In this document: one piece after another, positions 8,897 to 17,711 of the stretch
Layout: each line of letters begins with the position of its first letter
Position numbering within the stretch: the first letter of the stretch is position 1
Program-made: the position numbers and the translations under genes
Assembly (NCBI GenBank): GCA_903909435.1
Contig: CAIVVT010000301.1
Span: 1 to 64,000, forward strand
Source of the DNA: an uncultured Acidobacteriia bacterium
GTDB taxonomy: Bacteria; Acidobacteriota; Terriglobia; Bryobacterales; Bryobacteraceae
Direction of reading: 5' to 3'
DNA length: 64,000 nucleotides
Notes under the pieces: model-generated
The model's input: the letters and a program-made list of their open reading frames with translations, nothing else
What the model was told of the DNA's origin: nothing
Databases searched by the model: none

Positions 8897-9985
8897 ATGC
8901 CAACTTCTTGCATACTCGCGCTAGAAACTTCGTGCGATGAAACGGCCGCCGCTTTGGTCTCTTCTGACCGGATTATTCTATCCAGTATCGTATCTTCACA
9001 AATCGATATCCACGCCAAATACGGAGGAGTAGTTCCGGAATTGGCATCCCGAGAACACCTTAGAGCAATTGTACCAGTCGTACGAGAGGCTATCGCAAGA
9101 TCGGGCTGTAATTGGGGATCCGTCAGAGCCGTGGCGGCCACGGTTGGTCCAGGACTCGTCGGTTCCCTGCTCGTCGGCCTGACCTACGCCAAGTCTATTA
9201 GCATTGTACGAAACATCCCCCTAATTGGGGTGAATCATATCGAAGGGCACCTGCAGGCCGTCTTTCTGGAAGCGGAGCAGGCGGGAAGTCCGATTGAATA
9301 CCCTGCGCTGGCACTGGTCGCCAGCGGGGGGCACACGCACCTGTTTGAGATGGCCGGCCCGAACCGATACCGCCTGATGGGCAAGACTCGCGACGACGCG
9401 GCGGGAGAGGCTTACGACAAAGTGGCCAAGCTTTTGGGCTTCGGCTACCCCGGCGGGCCGGTCCTGGATGCACTTGCGCCATACGGCGATGCCAGGGGTT
9501 TACGGCTGACTCCAGCTAAAATGAAAGGGAACGTGTTGGACTTCAGCTTTAGCGGCGTCAAAACAGCCATGTTGCGCTGGTCGCAGTCGCATGAATTGCA
9601 GGACGAGATCGACTCGCGCCGCGCACTTCAGCGGGTCAGTCACCACCCCAGCCTCGAGCAATGGCTCGCGGTCACGCCGCAACCGACGCGCGACGCCATC
9701 GCGGCATTTCAGCACCTGGTGGTCGAGGAGATGGTGAAGCGGCTTCAGTCCGCCGTAGAGGAAAGTGGTGCGCGGGGCGTGGTGATCGCCGGCGGCGTCG
9801 CGTGCAACACGGGACTGCGGCAGGCAGCCACCGAGCGGCGTGTCGGTTGCCCGGTGCGATTTGCCACTCCCGGCCTGTCTACCGACAATGCGGCCATGAT
9901 CGGCGCCGCCGCCTGGCCGAAGTTCGATCGCGGGGAATTCTCCGACTTGAGCCTCCGCGCCCAGCCCAATTTGATACTAGCGTGA
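8897..9985 (+). CDS. tsaD: tRNA N6-threonylcarbamoyladenosine transferase TsaD
   Basis: 362 residues. TsaD is the ASKHA-fold subunit that transfers threonylcarbamoyl to A37 of ANN-decoding tRNAs. The frame is open upstream, but the start at 8897 gives the canonical N-terminus [15 protein letters not shown]. The metal-binding HIEGH motif (His114, His118) and the nucleotide-site segments [10 protein letters not shown] and [14 protein letters not shown] are intact. Codon use changes along the gene: 24 of the first 60 codons end in G or C against 39 of 50 sampled after about 9330. It ends 2 bases before the secreted hydrolase gene, so they are probably co-transcribed. Function is secure. Confidence 0.96.
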   Translation: MPTSCILALETSCDETAAALVSSDRIILSSIVSSQIDIHAKYGGVVPELASREHLRAIVPVVREAIARSGCNWGSVRAVAATVGPGLVGSLLVGLTYAKSISIVRNIPLIGVNHIEGHLQAVFLEAEQAGSPIEYPALALVASGGHTHLFEMAGPNRYRLMGKTRDDAAGEAYDKVAKLLGFGYPGGPVLDALAPYGDARGLRLTPAKMKGNVLDFSFSGVKTAMLRWSQSHELQDEIDSRRALQRVSHHPSLEQWLAVTPQPTRDAIAAFQHLVVEEMVKRLQSAVEESGARGVVIAGGVACNTGLRQAATERRVGCPVRFATPGLSTDNAAMIGAAAWPKFDRGEFSDLSLRAQPNLILA

Positions 9986-9987
9986 CT

Positions 9988-12063
9988 ATGAACCTCACTC
10001 GCAATAGCGATTTGTCCAATCCGCGGGCACAAGCCCTGAAGTGGACGGCTCTGGCCGACAGGAAGTCGAGCCGGGCCAGGGGACGACTTGCGCTCGCGGG
10101 GGTCGCCCTGCTGATCGCAAGTGCCGCCTCGCACGCGGCCGTCCGCACGGTGCACGTGGTCGAGCGAGGCGATGTGCTCGACGGCCGCTCGTTCGGCAAG
10201 TCGGGCCCTTACGAGAAGATAGCCGCCCGCGCCACGTTCACGCTGGACCCCAAACTGCCCGCCAACCAGATCATCCGGGACCTGAACCTGGCCGTCGCCG
10301 ACGCGCAGGGCACCGTGGACTTTTCGGCTGACGTGTACGTGCTGAAGCCGCGAGACCCGGCGAAGGGAAACGGCACCATCCTGCTGGAAGTGCCCAACCG
10401 CGGCGGGAAAGCACTACTGAACCGGTTCTGTTTCGGACGAGCTTCGAACGACCCCGCGAAGGACGAGGATTTCGGCGATAAGTGGCTGCTCGAGGAAGGC
10501 TACACCCTGGTCTGGGTGGGCTGGCAGTGGGACGTGCCCAACCGGCCCGGCCTGATGCGCATGGACGCCACGGCGTTGCGCAGCGACGTGCCTGCGCCAG
10601 GACTGGTCCGCTCGGAGTTCATCCCAGATCACGCTACGACCAAGATGCCGCTGGGCGACCGGAACCATACGCCCATCCCCGTGGGAAAACCACTGCGCCT
10701 GCTGGTCCGTGAAAGTGCGGAAGCCGCACCGGTGGAGCTACCTGCGGAGAAGTGGAAGCTGACGGACAACTCCGAAACGGTGGAGCTGGCCGAGGGATTC
10801 CAGCCCGGGCGACTGTACGAGTTTGTATACGAAGGCGTCTCGCCGGTGGTGGCGGGCCTCGGACTGGCCGCCGTGCGTGACTTCGTCACGTACCTCAAGC
10901 ATGGCGGCGGGGACGACGTGGCGCTGCTCAACGATCAGAGCCGGTACCTGAAGCGCTCGCTGGGCTTCGGAATCTCCCAAAGCGGGCGTTTCCTGCGCAC
11001 GTTTCTCTACGAGGGTTTCAATCTCGATGAGCAGGGCCGGAAGGTTTTCGACGGAGTTTGGGCCGACGTCGGCGGGGCGGGCCGCGGCAGCTTCAACTTC
11101 CGTTACGCGCAGGCTTCCCGCGATGGCAATCCGTGGACCAACGTGTTCTACCCGACCGACGTCTTTCCGTTTGCGGAGTTCCCGGAAAAGGAACCGGCAA
11201 CGGGTCACGAAGCGGGGCTCCTGGATAAGGCCACCCAAGCCGGCGTCGTACCCAAGCTGTTCCTGACGAGCACGTCCTACGAGTACTGGGGGCGGGCCGC
11301 GGCGCTAACGCACACGCGTCCGGACGGCCTCGCCGATTCGACCATCCCACCCGATGTACGGACCTACTTCTTTTCCGGCGCGCAGCACTATCCGCGCAGT
11401 CTGCCGGTTTCAAAGGCCGGTGCCCGCAACGATAGCAATCCGACGGACCAGCGGCCGTTTCAGCGCGCTTTACTGAAGTCGCTGGACGCCTGGGTGAGGG
11501 ACAACGTGCAGCCGCCGCCCTCAGTGATCCCGCGTATCATCAAGGGCGAATTGACGGCGTTGGACGGGCTGCGCTTCCCCCGTATTCCAGGAGTCACGCC
11601 TCCGCGATACCCCAGGTTGGCGCGCCGCCTGGACTTCGGGCCGGAATTCCTGTCGAAGGGCTACGCTACCCAGGAGCCGCCCAATGTGCGCGGCGCATTC
11701 CCGCTGCTGGTTCCGCAAGTTGACGCGGACGGCAACGACATGGGCGGCGTGAAGTTGCCGGAGGTCGCGGTGCCATTGGGCACTTTTACGGGCTGGAATC
11801 TGCGCGAGCCCGGCACGGGTGCGCCTAATCAGATGACGCCGTTCGTCGGGTCGTTCATCGCCTTCCCGCGAACGAAAGCCGAGCGGCTGCAAACGCACGA
11901 TAGCCGGCTGTCGATTGAAGAACGCTACGCCGACCGCGCGGACTACATGCAGCGAGCCGCCTCGGTGGTGGATTCGCTGGTCGCGCAAAGGTTCATACTG
12001 GACCGGGACCGCACGTATGTTCTGGAACGCTGCGGACTGCTCTGGGACGCCCTGATACACTGA
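9988..12063 (+). CDS. Secreted alpha/beta-hydrolase-domain protein
   Basis: 691 residues. A basic N-terminus is followed by a hydrophobic signal (LALAGVALLIASAASHAA). The mature protein resembles large uncharacterised secreted proteins of acidobacteria and proteobacteria annotated as alpha/beta hydrolase domain proteins. Recognisable segments are VEVPNRGGKALLNRF-like text around 130-140, YTLVWVGWQWDVP, and a possible nucleophile-elbow region GFGISQSGRFLRTFLYEGF, where Ser in SQSGR would be the nucleophile. The substrate is unknown. The start is placed at 9988, two bases after the tsaD stop, which suggests translational coupling to tsaD; the stop is 7 bases before the Mrp-like gene. A secreted enzyme set between two housekeeping genes is unusual. 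Confidence 0.7.
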   Translation: MNLTRNSDLSNPRAQALKWTALADRKSSRARGRLALAGVALLIASAASHAAVRTVHVVERGDVLDGRSFGKSGPYEKIAARATFTLDPKLPANQIIRDLNLAVADAQGTVDFSADVYVLKPRDPAKGNGTILLEVPNRGGKALLNRFCFGRASNDPAKDEDFGDKWLLEEGYTLVWVGWQWDVPNRPGLMRMDATALRSDVPAPGLVRSEFIPDHATTKMPLGDRNHTPIPVGKPLRLLVRESAEAAPVELPAEKWKLTDNSETVELAEGFQPGRLYEFVYEGVSPVVAGLGLAAVRDFVTYLKHGGGDDVALLNDQSRYLKRSLGFGISQSGRFLRTFLYEGFNLDEQGRKVFDGVWADVGGAGRGSFNFRYAQASRDGNPWTNVFYPTDVFPFAEFPEKEPATGHEAGLLDKATQAGVVPKLFLTSTSYEYWGRAAALTHTRPDGLADSTIPPDVRTYFFSGAQHYPRSLPVSKAGARNDSNPTDQRPFQRALLKSLDAWVRDNVQPPPSVIPRIIKGELTALDGLRFPRIPGVTPPRYPRLARRLDFGPEFLSKGYATQEPPNVRGAFPLLVPQVDADGNDMGGVKLPEVAVPLGTFTGWNLREPGTGAPNQMTPFVGSFIAFPRTKAERLQTHDSRLSIEERYADRADYMQRAASVVDSLVAQRFILDRDRTYVLERCGLLWDALIH

Positions 12064-12070
12064 GTTTCGT

Positions 12071-12904
12071 ATGTCAACGCCTCCCCAGCCCGAACCCCCG
12101 AAGCTGCCTATCGAGGGCGTGAAGAACCTGATTACGATCGGTAGCGGCAAGGGCGGTGTCGGCAAGACCACCGTCAGCGTCAATCTGGCCATCGCCCTGG
12201 CACGCCTCGGCCACACGGTCGGGTTGCTGGACGCCGATGTCTACGGGCCCAACGTCCCGCTGATGATGGGCATTCGCGACACTCCGTACGCCGTGGAAGG
12301 CCGCATCGTCCCGCTCGAACAGTACGGCGTGAAGCTGATGTCGATGGGCTTCGTGAACCCCGGCGACAAACCGCTGATCTGGCGCGGACCCATGCTGCAC
12401 AGCGTGATGCAACAATTCGTCCGGCAGGTGGATTGGGGCGAACTCGACTTCCTGCTGGTGGACTTGCCGCCGGGGACGGGAGACGTGGCGCTCAGCCTGA
12501 TCCAGTCGGCGCCGATCACCGGGTCGATCATCGTGACAACGCCGTCCGAGGTGTCGCTCGAAGATGGGCGCAAAGCCATCCTGATGTTCCGCCAGGTGAA
12601 GGTCGAGTTGCTCGGCGTTGTCGAGAACATGAGCTTCCTGCTGATCCCCGAGACCGGCCAGCGGCTGGACGTGTTTGGAGAGGGCGGCGGCAAGCGGACG
12701 GCCGAAGCGATGGAAGTTCCCTTCCTGGGCAGCCTGCCGCTGGACCCGCGAGTGCGCATCGGCGGCGACACCGGCCGGCCGATCGCCCTGCTGGGGCCGG
12801 ACGATCCCCAAGCCGTGCCGTTCTACGACATCGCCCGGCGGGTGGTTGCAGCCTGCGGCCCGGGCGGTGTGAAACACGCCCCGAAGTTCACCATCGAAGA
12901 CTAA
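12071..12904 (+). CDS. mrp: Mrp/ApbC-like P-loop ATPase lacking the CxxC motif
   Basis: 277 residues of the Mrp/NBP35 family, iron-sulfur cluster carriers. The deviant Walker A GSGKGGVGKTT (Lys27, Lys32), switch region LDADVYGPNVP and Walker B LLVDLPPGTGD are intact, and so is the FGEGGGKRTAE block. There is no N-terminal MIP18/DUF59 domain, as in many short members. In the family the VENMS block is followed by CPxCG, whose two cysteines bridge a 4Fe-4S cluster between subunits. Here residues 192-196 read IPETG, and the only cysteine in the protein is near residue 263. Cluster carriage by the usual mechanism is therefore unlikely. It follows the hydrolase gene by 7 bases and probably belongs to the tsaD transcript. 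Confidence 0.9.
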   Translation: MSTPPQPEPPKLPIEGVKNLITIGSGKGGVGKTTVSVNLAIALARLGHTVGLLDADVYGPNVPLMMGIRDTPYAVEGRIVPLEQYGVKLMSMGFVNPGDKPLIWRGPMLHSVMQQFVRQVDWGELDFLLVDLPPGTGDVALSLIQSAPITGSIIVTTPSEVSLEDGRKAILMFRQVKVELLGVVENMSFLLIPETGQRLDVFGEGGGKRTAEAMEVPFLGSLPLDPRVRIGGDTGRPIALLGPDDPQAVPFYDIARRVVAACGPGGVKHAPKFTIED

Positions 12905-12953
12905 GCCGCGATCGGCCGTGAGCCGTTATCGGCGCTGCCGCTTCCGGCCTGGC

Positions 12954-15092
12954 TCAAAGCGCGAAAGAGGTCTTGCCTGGGCCTTGTATCGAGCGGCCGT
13001 CAACCAGGCGGGCGGTGATGCCGGCCGGTAGCGTCAGTTGACCTGCCGTCGCATGCCACTCCACCTCGATCAGCCCGGCCGGCGTAGGCACCGATCCGCG
13101 CGCCGATTCGAGACCGCAGGACTGCGGCGCGACGCTGCAGACACGGTAGCCCGGTTCCAGCGGCTCAACGCCCAGCACACCACGCGAAAGCAGCATGACC
13201 GGTGCGGCGCCAGCCCAGGCGTGGCACAAGCTGGCGGCGTACTTACGGCCGTACATGCCGAGTTGAGCAAGCGGGTCCCGAGCCGGCCAGATGTCCTCAA
13301 AAAAGCGCTTGTAGCCGCTCCGGATCATGGGCAACCAGGCCGACTTCAGCCGTTTCACCGCCGCATCCGCGCGGCCGGCCTTGGCATAGGCCGTCAGCTC
13401 GATCACCTGGCTCAAACTGAAGTGCGCCGGACGGCTGGCGGGATCGTCCAGAAAACGGAACAGGCTTGCGTGCTCATTCGAACCGGCCGTATCGAAGGCA
13501 ACGGCGAAGGCCTGCGCAAACGGAGTCGTCCTGGCATCGAGCTTGCCGCTGCGGTCGAAACCATTCGCGTACAAACCGTTGCGCCAGAACGTCTCGCGGA
13601 CCGAGGCCCGGATTCGTCGGGCGGCGGTCCGGTAGCGGACCTCCGCGGAGTCATCGTTCCACGCGTGCGCGAGCCCGGCGCCGGCCGCGAACGTACCGGC
13701 CAGCAGCATCTGGCCGTACGCGGGCGCGCCGTGATTGTCGGGGCCACTTTCCTGGGTAGCCGACCAGTCCGGGAAATACCCGTAGGGCTCCACTTTTCGC
13801 GCATCGACGAACCCACGTTCGTCCTGCAGCGACATGTAGAACCGCAGAATGTCTTCGATGCGATCGCGAAACATACGCGAGAATCCGGGATCTCCGCGAA
13901 TCAGGTACTCGCGCTCGAAGGCGATCACCGTGTACATCGGGGCGTCGATGATACCCAGGTCCCGCACCGAAGGCTGCGCGGGCAACGTCTCTGCAATCAG
14001 CGTCTGCCTGGATAGGCCGGCGTCGAAGAAGACGCGCTCGTAGGCATCGAGAGTGAGCGGACCGTCGTGCCAGACAAGGCCGTCACGCCGGATCCCGTCG
14101 AGGTAGAAGTCGTGCATGTTGGAGCGCAGCGTCGCGACCGCCGTTCGCCAGATCGCGTTCAGATCTTTGTCGCTCGACTCGAACTGCCCATGCTCCCTGG
14201 CGGGCCAGAGACTCGCGTCGAAGCCCACCCTCGTCACTTCGGCTGCGCCGGTCGCGGACAAGCGGACAAACCGCAACGCGCGCTGCGGCAAGACGATGCG
14301 GACGGCCTGCGTCTTCAGCGGGATTGGATCGAGGGCGTACTGTTCGAAGAACCGGCGATCCGGGTCGCGAACCTCCGCGATGGACTCGCCCACCTGAATC
14401 GTCAAGTCACCGTGCCCGCGAGCCTCGAAGCGCAATGCGCCCAGTTCCGTTTCGCGAAAGTCGAGCAACACGTCGCGACCGGGCGAAACCGAGTAGGCGT
14501 CACGCGGTCCGCCGGCCGGTTGAACGGTCCGGTAGACCGGCAGACTTACGGTGATTTCCCGCTCCGCGTCCGGCCGCTTGAACGGGTCACCGCCCGCGCA
14601 GGTCTCTGCCGGGACCCAGTGTTCGCCGTCGAGGCTCGCCTCCCAAGCTGGCCCGGTCGAGTACTCCGCTCCTTCGAGCAGCAGGCAAGGAAGCCCGTCT
14701 GCGAAGTCGATCTGCGCCTCAACGCCAGACTGACCGGCCCGGATGACCCCTGTGCGGCTGGTAATGTCTCCACCTGCGCCGGCGATGGTAACGCGGATGC
14801 GTCCAACCGGGCCCGCCCAACGCAACGGGATGTCGTGGCTCGCGGTGCCCGATTTGCGGAAGTAGGCTTCGACCAGGCGCTGACGGTAGTTGGCAGGGTA
14901 TCCGACCATCGCGCAGCGGTTCATCGCCAGGCGCATACGGCGGGCGTGACGCCAGGCGGCAAGCTGGCCGGGGTACCAGATCCACTGCGCCTGCCACTCG
15001 CGGGGCTCACCGGCGGACGGGCTAACAGGAAGCTGCACGACGGCAGCGGTGGCTCCGCTCACGAAAAGAAACTGTCTGCGGTCGATGGTCAT
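12954..15092 (-). CDS. Secreted GH78-like alpha-L-rhamnosidase
   Basis: 712 residues. A Tat-like N-terminus (DRRQFLFVSGATAAVVQL) precedes beta-sandwich domains with AQWIWYP, the usual opening of bacterial alpha-L-rhamnosidases. The (alpha/alpha)6 catalytic region begins near 300 with ESSDKDLNAIWRTAVATLR. It continues with DGIRRDGLVWHDGPLTLDA, the counterpart of the GH78 motif that carries the general acid; the motif is not fully canonical, so a sister family is possible. A C-terminal beta-sandwich follows (YRVCSVAPQSCGLESARGSV). It would release terminal L-rhamnose from pectin or plant glycosides. It is divergent from the CE15/SGNH esterase gene, with 168 bases between starts, and convergent with the Mrp-like gene. 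Confidence 0.82.
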   Translation of the reverse strand: MTIDRRQFLFVSGATAAVVQLPVSPSAGEPREWQAQWIWYPGQLAAWRHARRMRLAMNRCAMVGYPANYRQRLVEAYFRKSGTASHDIPLRWAGPVGRIRVTIAGAGGDITSRTGVIRAGQSGVEAQIDFADGLPCLLLEGAEYSTGPAWEASLDGEHWVPAETCAGGDPFKRPDAEREITVSLPVYRTVQPAGGPRDAYSVSPGRDVLLDFRETELGALRFEARGHGDLTIQVGESIAEVRDPDRRFFEQYALDPIPLKTQAVRIVLPQRALRFVRLSATGAAEVTRVGFDASLWPAREHGQFESSDKDLNAIWRTAVATLRSNMHDFYLDGIRRDGLVWHDGPLTLDAYERVFFDAGLSRQTLIAETLPAQPSVRDLGIIDAPMYTVIAFEREYLIRGDPGFSRMFRDRIEDILRFYMSLQDERGFVDARKVEPYGYFPDWSATQESGPDNHGAPAYGQMLLAGTFAAGAGLAHAWNDDSAEVRYRTAARRIRASVRETFWRNGLYANGFDRSGKLDARTTPFAQAFAVAFDTAGSNEHASLFRFLDDPASRPAHFSLSQVIELTAYAKAGRADAAVKRLKSAWLPMIRSGYKRFFEDIWPARDPLAQLGMYGRKYAASLCHAWAGAAPVMLLSRGVLGVEPLEPGYRVCSVAPQSCGLESARGSVPTPAGLIEVEWHATAGQLTLPAGITARLVDGRSIQGPGKTSFAL

Positions 15093-15260
15093 GGTGGTCC
15101 TCGGCTCGATCCTGTGCGTCCTCCGTCATACTATCCGGCTCGCTCCGGTGAACGCTGCGCTCTTCGCGGTTCGGCCCCGCCGCCCAATGCACAGGCGTCG
15201 GGCGACGACGTTGGATTGGCATGGCGGCGAGCGGCCGCATATAGTTGTCGAGAGTCCAAG

Positions 15261-17459
15261 ATGCCCCATTTCTCCCGCTCGACACGCGCAACAGGGCTGG
15301 CGTTCGTGATGTGCCTGCAAACGGCTACCAGCCAATCCCCCAGCCCATTTGCGGCAGTGCAGGCTGCCTGTTCGACGGACGGGCCGCCGCCGCTGAACTG
15401 GACGGCGGAACAAGACCATCGGAACATGCTGGATCAGCTTGGCATCAAGGTCCTGCGCCCGGGAGCGAACGGCAACGAGAAGGCCCCCGACCACGCAAAT
15501 TACGATGAGTCCAAAGCCAACCCGTTTCCTGACTTGCCCGATGCGCTCATGCTGAAGAACGGGCAGCGGGTCATGACTGCCGCCCAATGGTGGCGCGACC
15601 GGCGCCCCGAGATCGTGGAGGACTTCGAGCGTGAAGTGGTGGGCCGTATCCCGCCCAATGCGTCCAAGGTAACGTGGACCACGACAAGCACGGTTGGTTC
15701 GAAAGCTGGAGCCTTCCGCGTTATTGAAAAGCAACTGGTCGGGCACGTGGACAATTCCTCCTGCCCATGGATCAACGTGGATATCCATATGACTTTGGTC
15801 ACGCCGGGCAATGCGAGCGGCCCGGTGCCGGTGATGATGATGTTCGGGAGCGCGGCGTTCCTGCAACGCATGGCAGAACTGCTGGCCAAGCAGCCCGAGC
15901 TAAGGGAGATGCTGGGGACCGATCCGCCGGCTACCGAGCAGTTGATCGCACACGGCTGGGGCTACGCGTTCATCGATCCGGGCAGCATTCAGCCGGACAA
16001 CGGCGCGGGCCTGACGAAGGGCGTCATCGGACTTACGAACAAGGGCCAGCCGCGCAAGCCGGATGACTGGGGTGCGCTGCGAGCCTGGGCCTGGGGCGCC
16101 TCGCGCGGGCTCGACTATCTGGAAACAGACACGGCGGTGGACGCAAGACGCGTCGGCATCGAAGGCGTCTCAAGGTACGGCAAGGCGGCACTCGTAACCA
16201 TGGCATTCGATACGCGCTTCGCAGTCGCACTGGTTGGGTCTTCCGGAGACGGCGGCGCCAAACCGCACCGGCGCGACTTCGGGGAGAAGCTCGAGAATCT
16301 AGCCAACTCAGGCGGATATCACTGGATGGCCGGCAACTTCCTGAAGTACGCTGCGGCCGAGGCTTCCTTTGGGAGCAAGATAGCCGGCGACCTGCCGGTG
16401 GATTCCAATGAGCTGATCGCATTGTGTGCACCGAGACCGACCTTCATCAGCTACGGCATCCCGGAGAAGGGTGATGCGAAGTGGCTGGACCAGCGGGGGA
16501 GCTACATGGCAACCGTGGCTGCGGGGCCCGTGTTCCGGTTGACCGGCGCAAAGGACCTTGGAGTTACTGAAGATTACCACTTCGCGAAGATGCCCCCGGT
16601 GAATGCGGGACTTCTCGACGGCCAGCTCGCCTGGCGGCAACACGACGCAGGCCACACCGACGCTCCGAATTGGAAGTACTTCGTCCCCTGGGCGGACAGG
16701 TTCCTGAAGCACCATGCAGCCGCGTGGCAACTCCCGGCCGATCAACCGGTGTTCCGAACGGATCCGAACTCGCTGGTCGCCCACGCGCAACTACTGGCGA
16801 AGGCGAAGCTGGGCGGGACCGATGTCTACTTCGAGGGCGACTCGATTACACGCCGCTGGGGCGCTTCAGACTATCCCGATCTGCTGGCCAATTGGAAGCA
16901 GAACTTCTTCGGCTGGAATGCGGCGGACTTCGCATGGGGCGGCGATCAGACACAGAACATTCTTTGGCGACTGGAGAATGGCGAACTCGATGGAGTGAAT
17001 CCCAAAGTCGTGGTTCTGCTGGCCGGCACAAATAACGTCGGCAACACGCTGGTTCAGGGCGAATCAGATGCGAGGGCAGACGATGTCACGCGGGGCCTGC
17101 TGGCTATTGTAAGGCTGGTCCAAAGCAAGGCACCTGCCGCGACAATCGTAGTGACTGGTATCTTCCCGCGGAATGACAACATGAAATTGATGCCAGTCAT
17201 TGACAAGATCAACGCCAGTCTCTCGAATATCGCCGACGGCAAGAAGGTCCGCTACTTGAACATCAATGACATGCTGGCCGACCGCGACGGAAGACTCTTC
17301 GATGGGATGATGAACGACAAGGACAAACTGCATCCAACCGTCAAGACGTATCAGATTTGGGCCGATGCGCTGAGCCCAGTGCTCACTGAATTGCTGGGTC
17401 CTCCCGCCGCCGTGGATCACGCTCCGCCACCCACTGGGGATCCCAGCGCAGCCCGTTGA
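15261..17459 (+). CDS. Two-domain secreted esterase: CE15 glucuronoyl esterase plus SGNH hydrolase
   Basis: 732 residues. The frame is open from 14067, but the start at 15261 begins a signal peptide (RATGLAFVMCLQTATSQS). Residues about 50-490 form a CE15-type alpha/beta hydrolase: nucleophile motif GVSRYGK with Ser304 (family GxSRxGK) and a late HDAGHTDAPNW with candidate catalytic His461 or His465. CE15 enzymes hydrolyse esters between glucuronic acid side chains of xylan and lignin alcohols. Residues about 510-715 form a complete SGNH esterase: FEGDSITRRWG with Ser528, AWGGDQTQNI, VLLAGTNNVGN and DKLHPT. This resembles acetyl-xylan or PAF-acetylhydrolase-like enzymes. The pairing would cut lignin-xylan esters and deacetylate the chain; that joint role is inference. 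It is the divergent partner of the rhamnosidase gene. Confidence 0.88.
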   Translation: MPHFSRSTRATGLAFVMCLQTATSQSPSPFAAVQAACSTDGPPPLNWTAEQDHRNMLDQLGIKVLRPGANGNEKAPDHANYDESKANPFPDLPDALMLKNGQRVMTAAQWWRDRRPEIVEDFEREVVGRIPPNASKVTWTTTSTVGSKAGAFRVIEKQLVGHVDNSSCPWINVDIHMTLVTPGNASGPVPVMMMFGSAAFLQRMAELLAKQPELREMLGTDPPATEQLIAHGWGYAFIDPGSIQPDNGAGLTKGVIGLTNKGQPRKPDDWGALRAWAWGASRGLDYLETDTAVDARRVGIEGVSRYGKAALVTMAFDTRFAVALVGSSGDGGAKPHRRDFGEKLENLANSGGYHWMAGNFLKYAAAEASFGSKIAGDLPVDSNELIALCAPRPTFISYGIPEKGDAKWLDQRGSYMATVAAGPVFRLTGAKDLGVTEDYHFAKMPPVNAGLLDGQLAWRQHDAGHTDAPNWKYFVPWADRFLKHHAAAWQLPADQPVFRTDPNSLVAHAQLLAKAKLGGTDVYFEGDSITRRWGASDYPDLLANWKQNFFGWNAADFAWGGDQTQNILWRLENGELDGVNPKVVVLLAGTNNVGNTLVQGESDARADDVTRGLLAIVRLVQSKAPAATIVVTGIFPRNDNMKLMPVIDKINASLSNIADGKKVRYLNINDMLADRDGRLFDGMMNDKDKLHPTVKTYQIWADALSPVLTELLGPPAAVDHAPPPTGDPSAAR

Positions 17460-17711
17460 AATCAAATCGCGGAACGGCGAAGCAGGCTGATACCCGCATC
17501 GCCGGGATCGCGAATTGGGAACAAGTTTCGAAAGTCGACTCGGAATGAGTTGTCTCAGCCAAATTGAACGGGGACCAGAATAACCCGGCGAGACAGTTGA
17601 GCCTGGATGCCCATGACACTCGAACGTATTGTCTGCGGCTGCATAGAGTGCCTCTAATGACTCCGAGTTGCAGTTCAGCGTGACTCCACTGCCGGAGCTG
17701 GCGAGTACGAG

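Noticed and set aside
14067-15260. 398-codon N-terminal extension of the CE15-SGNH frame
   Set aside because: It lies antisense to the rhamnosidase gene and has no protein-like features; the signal peptide begins at 15261.
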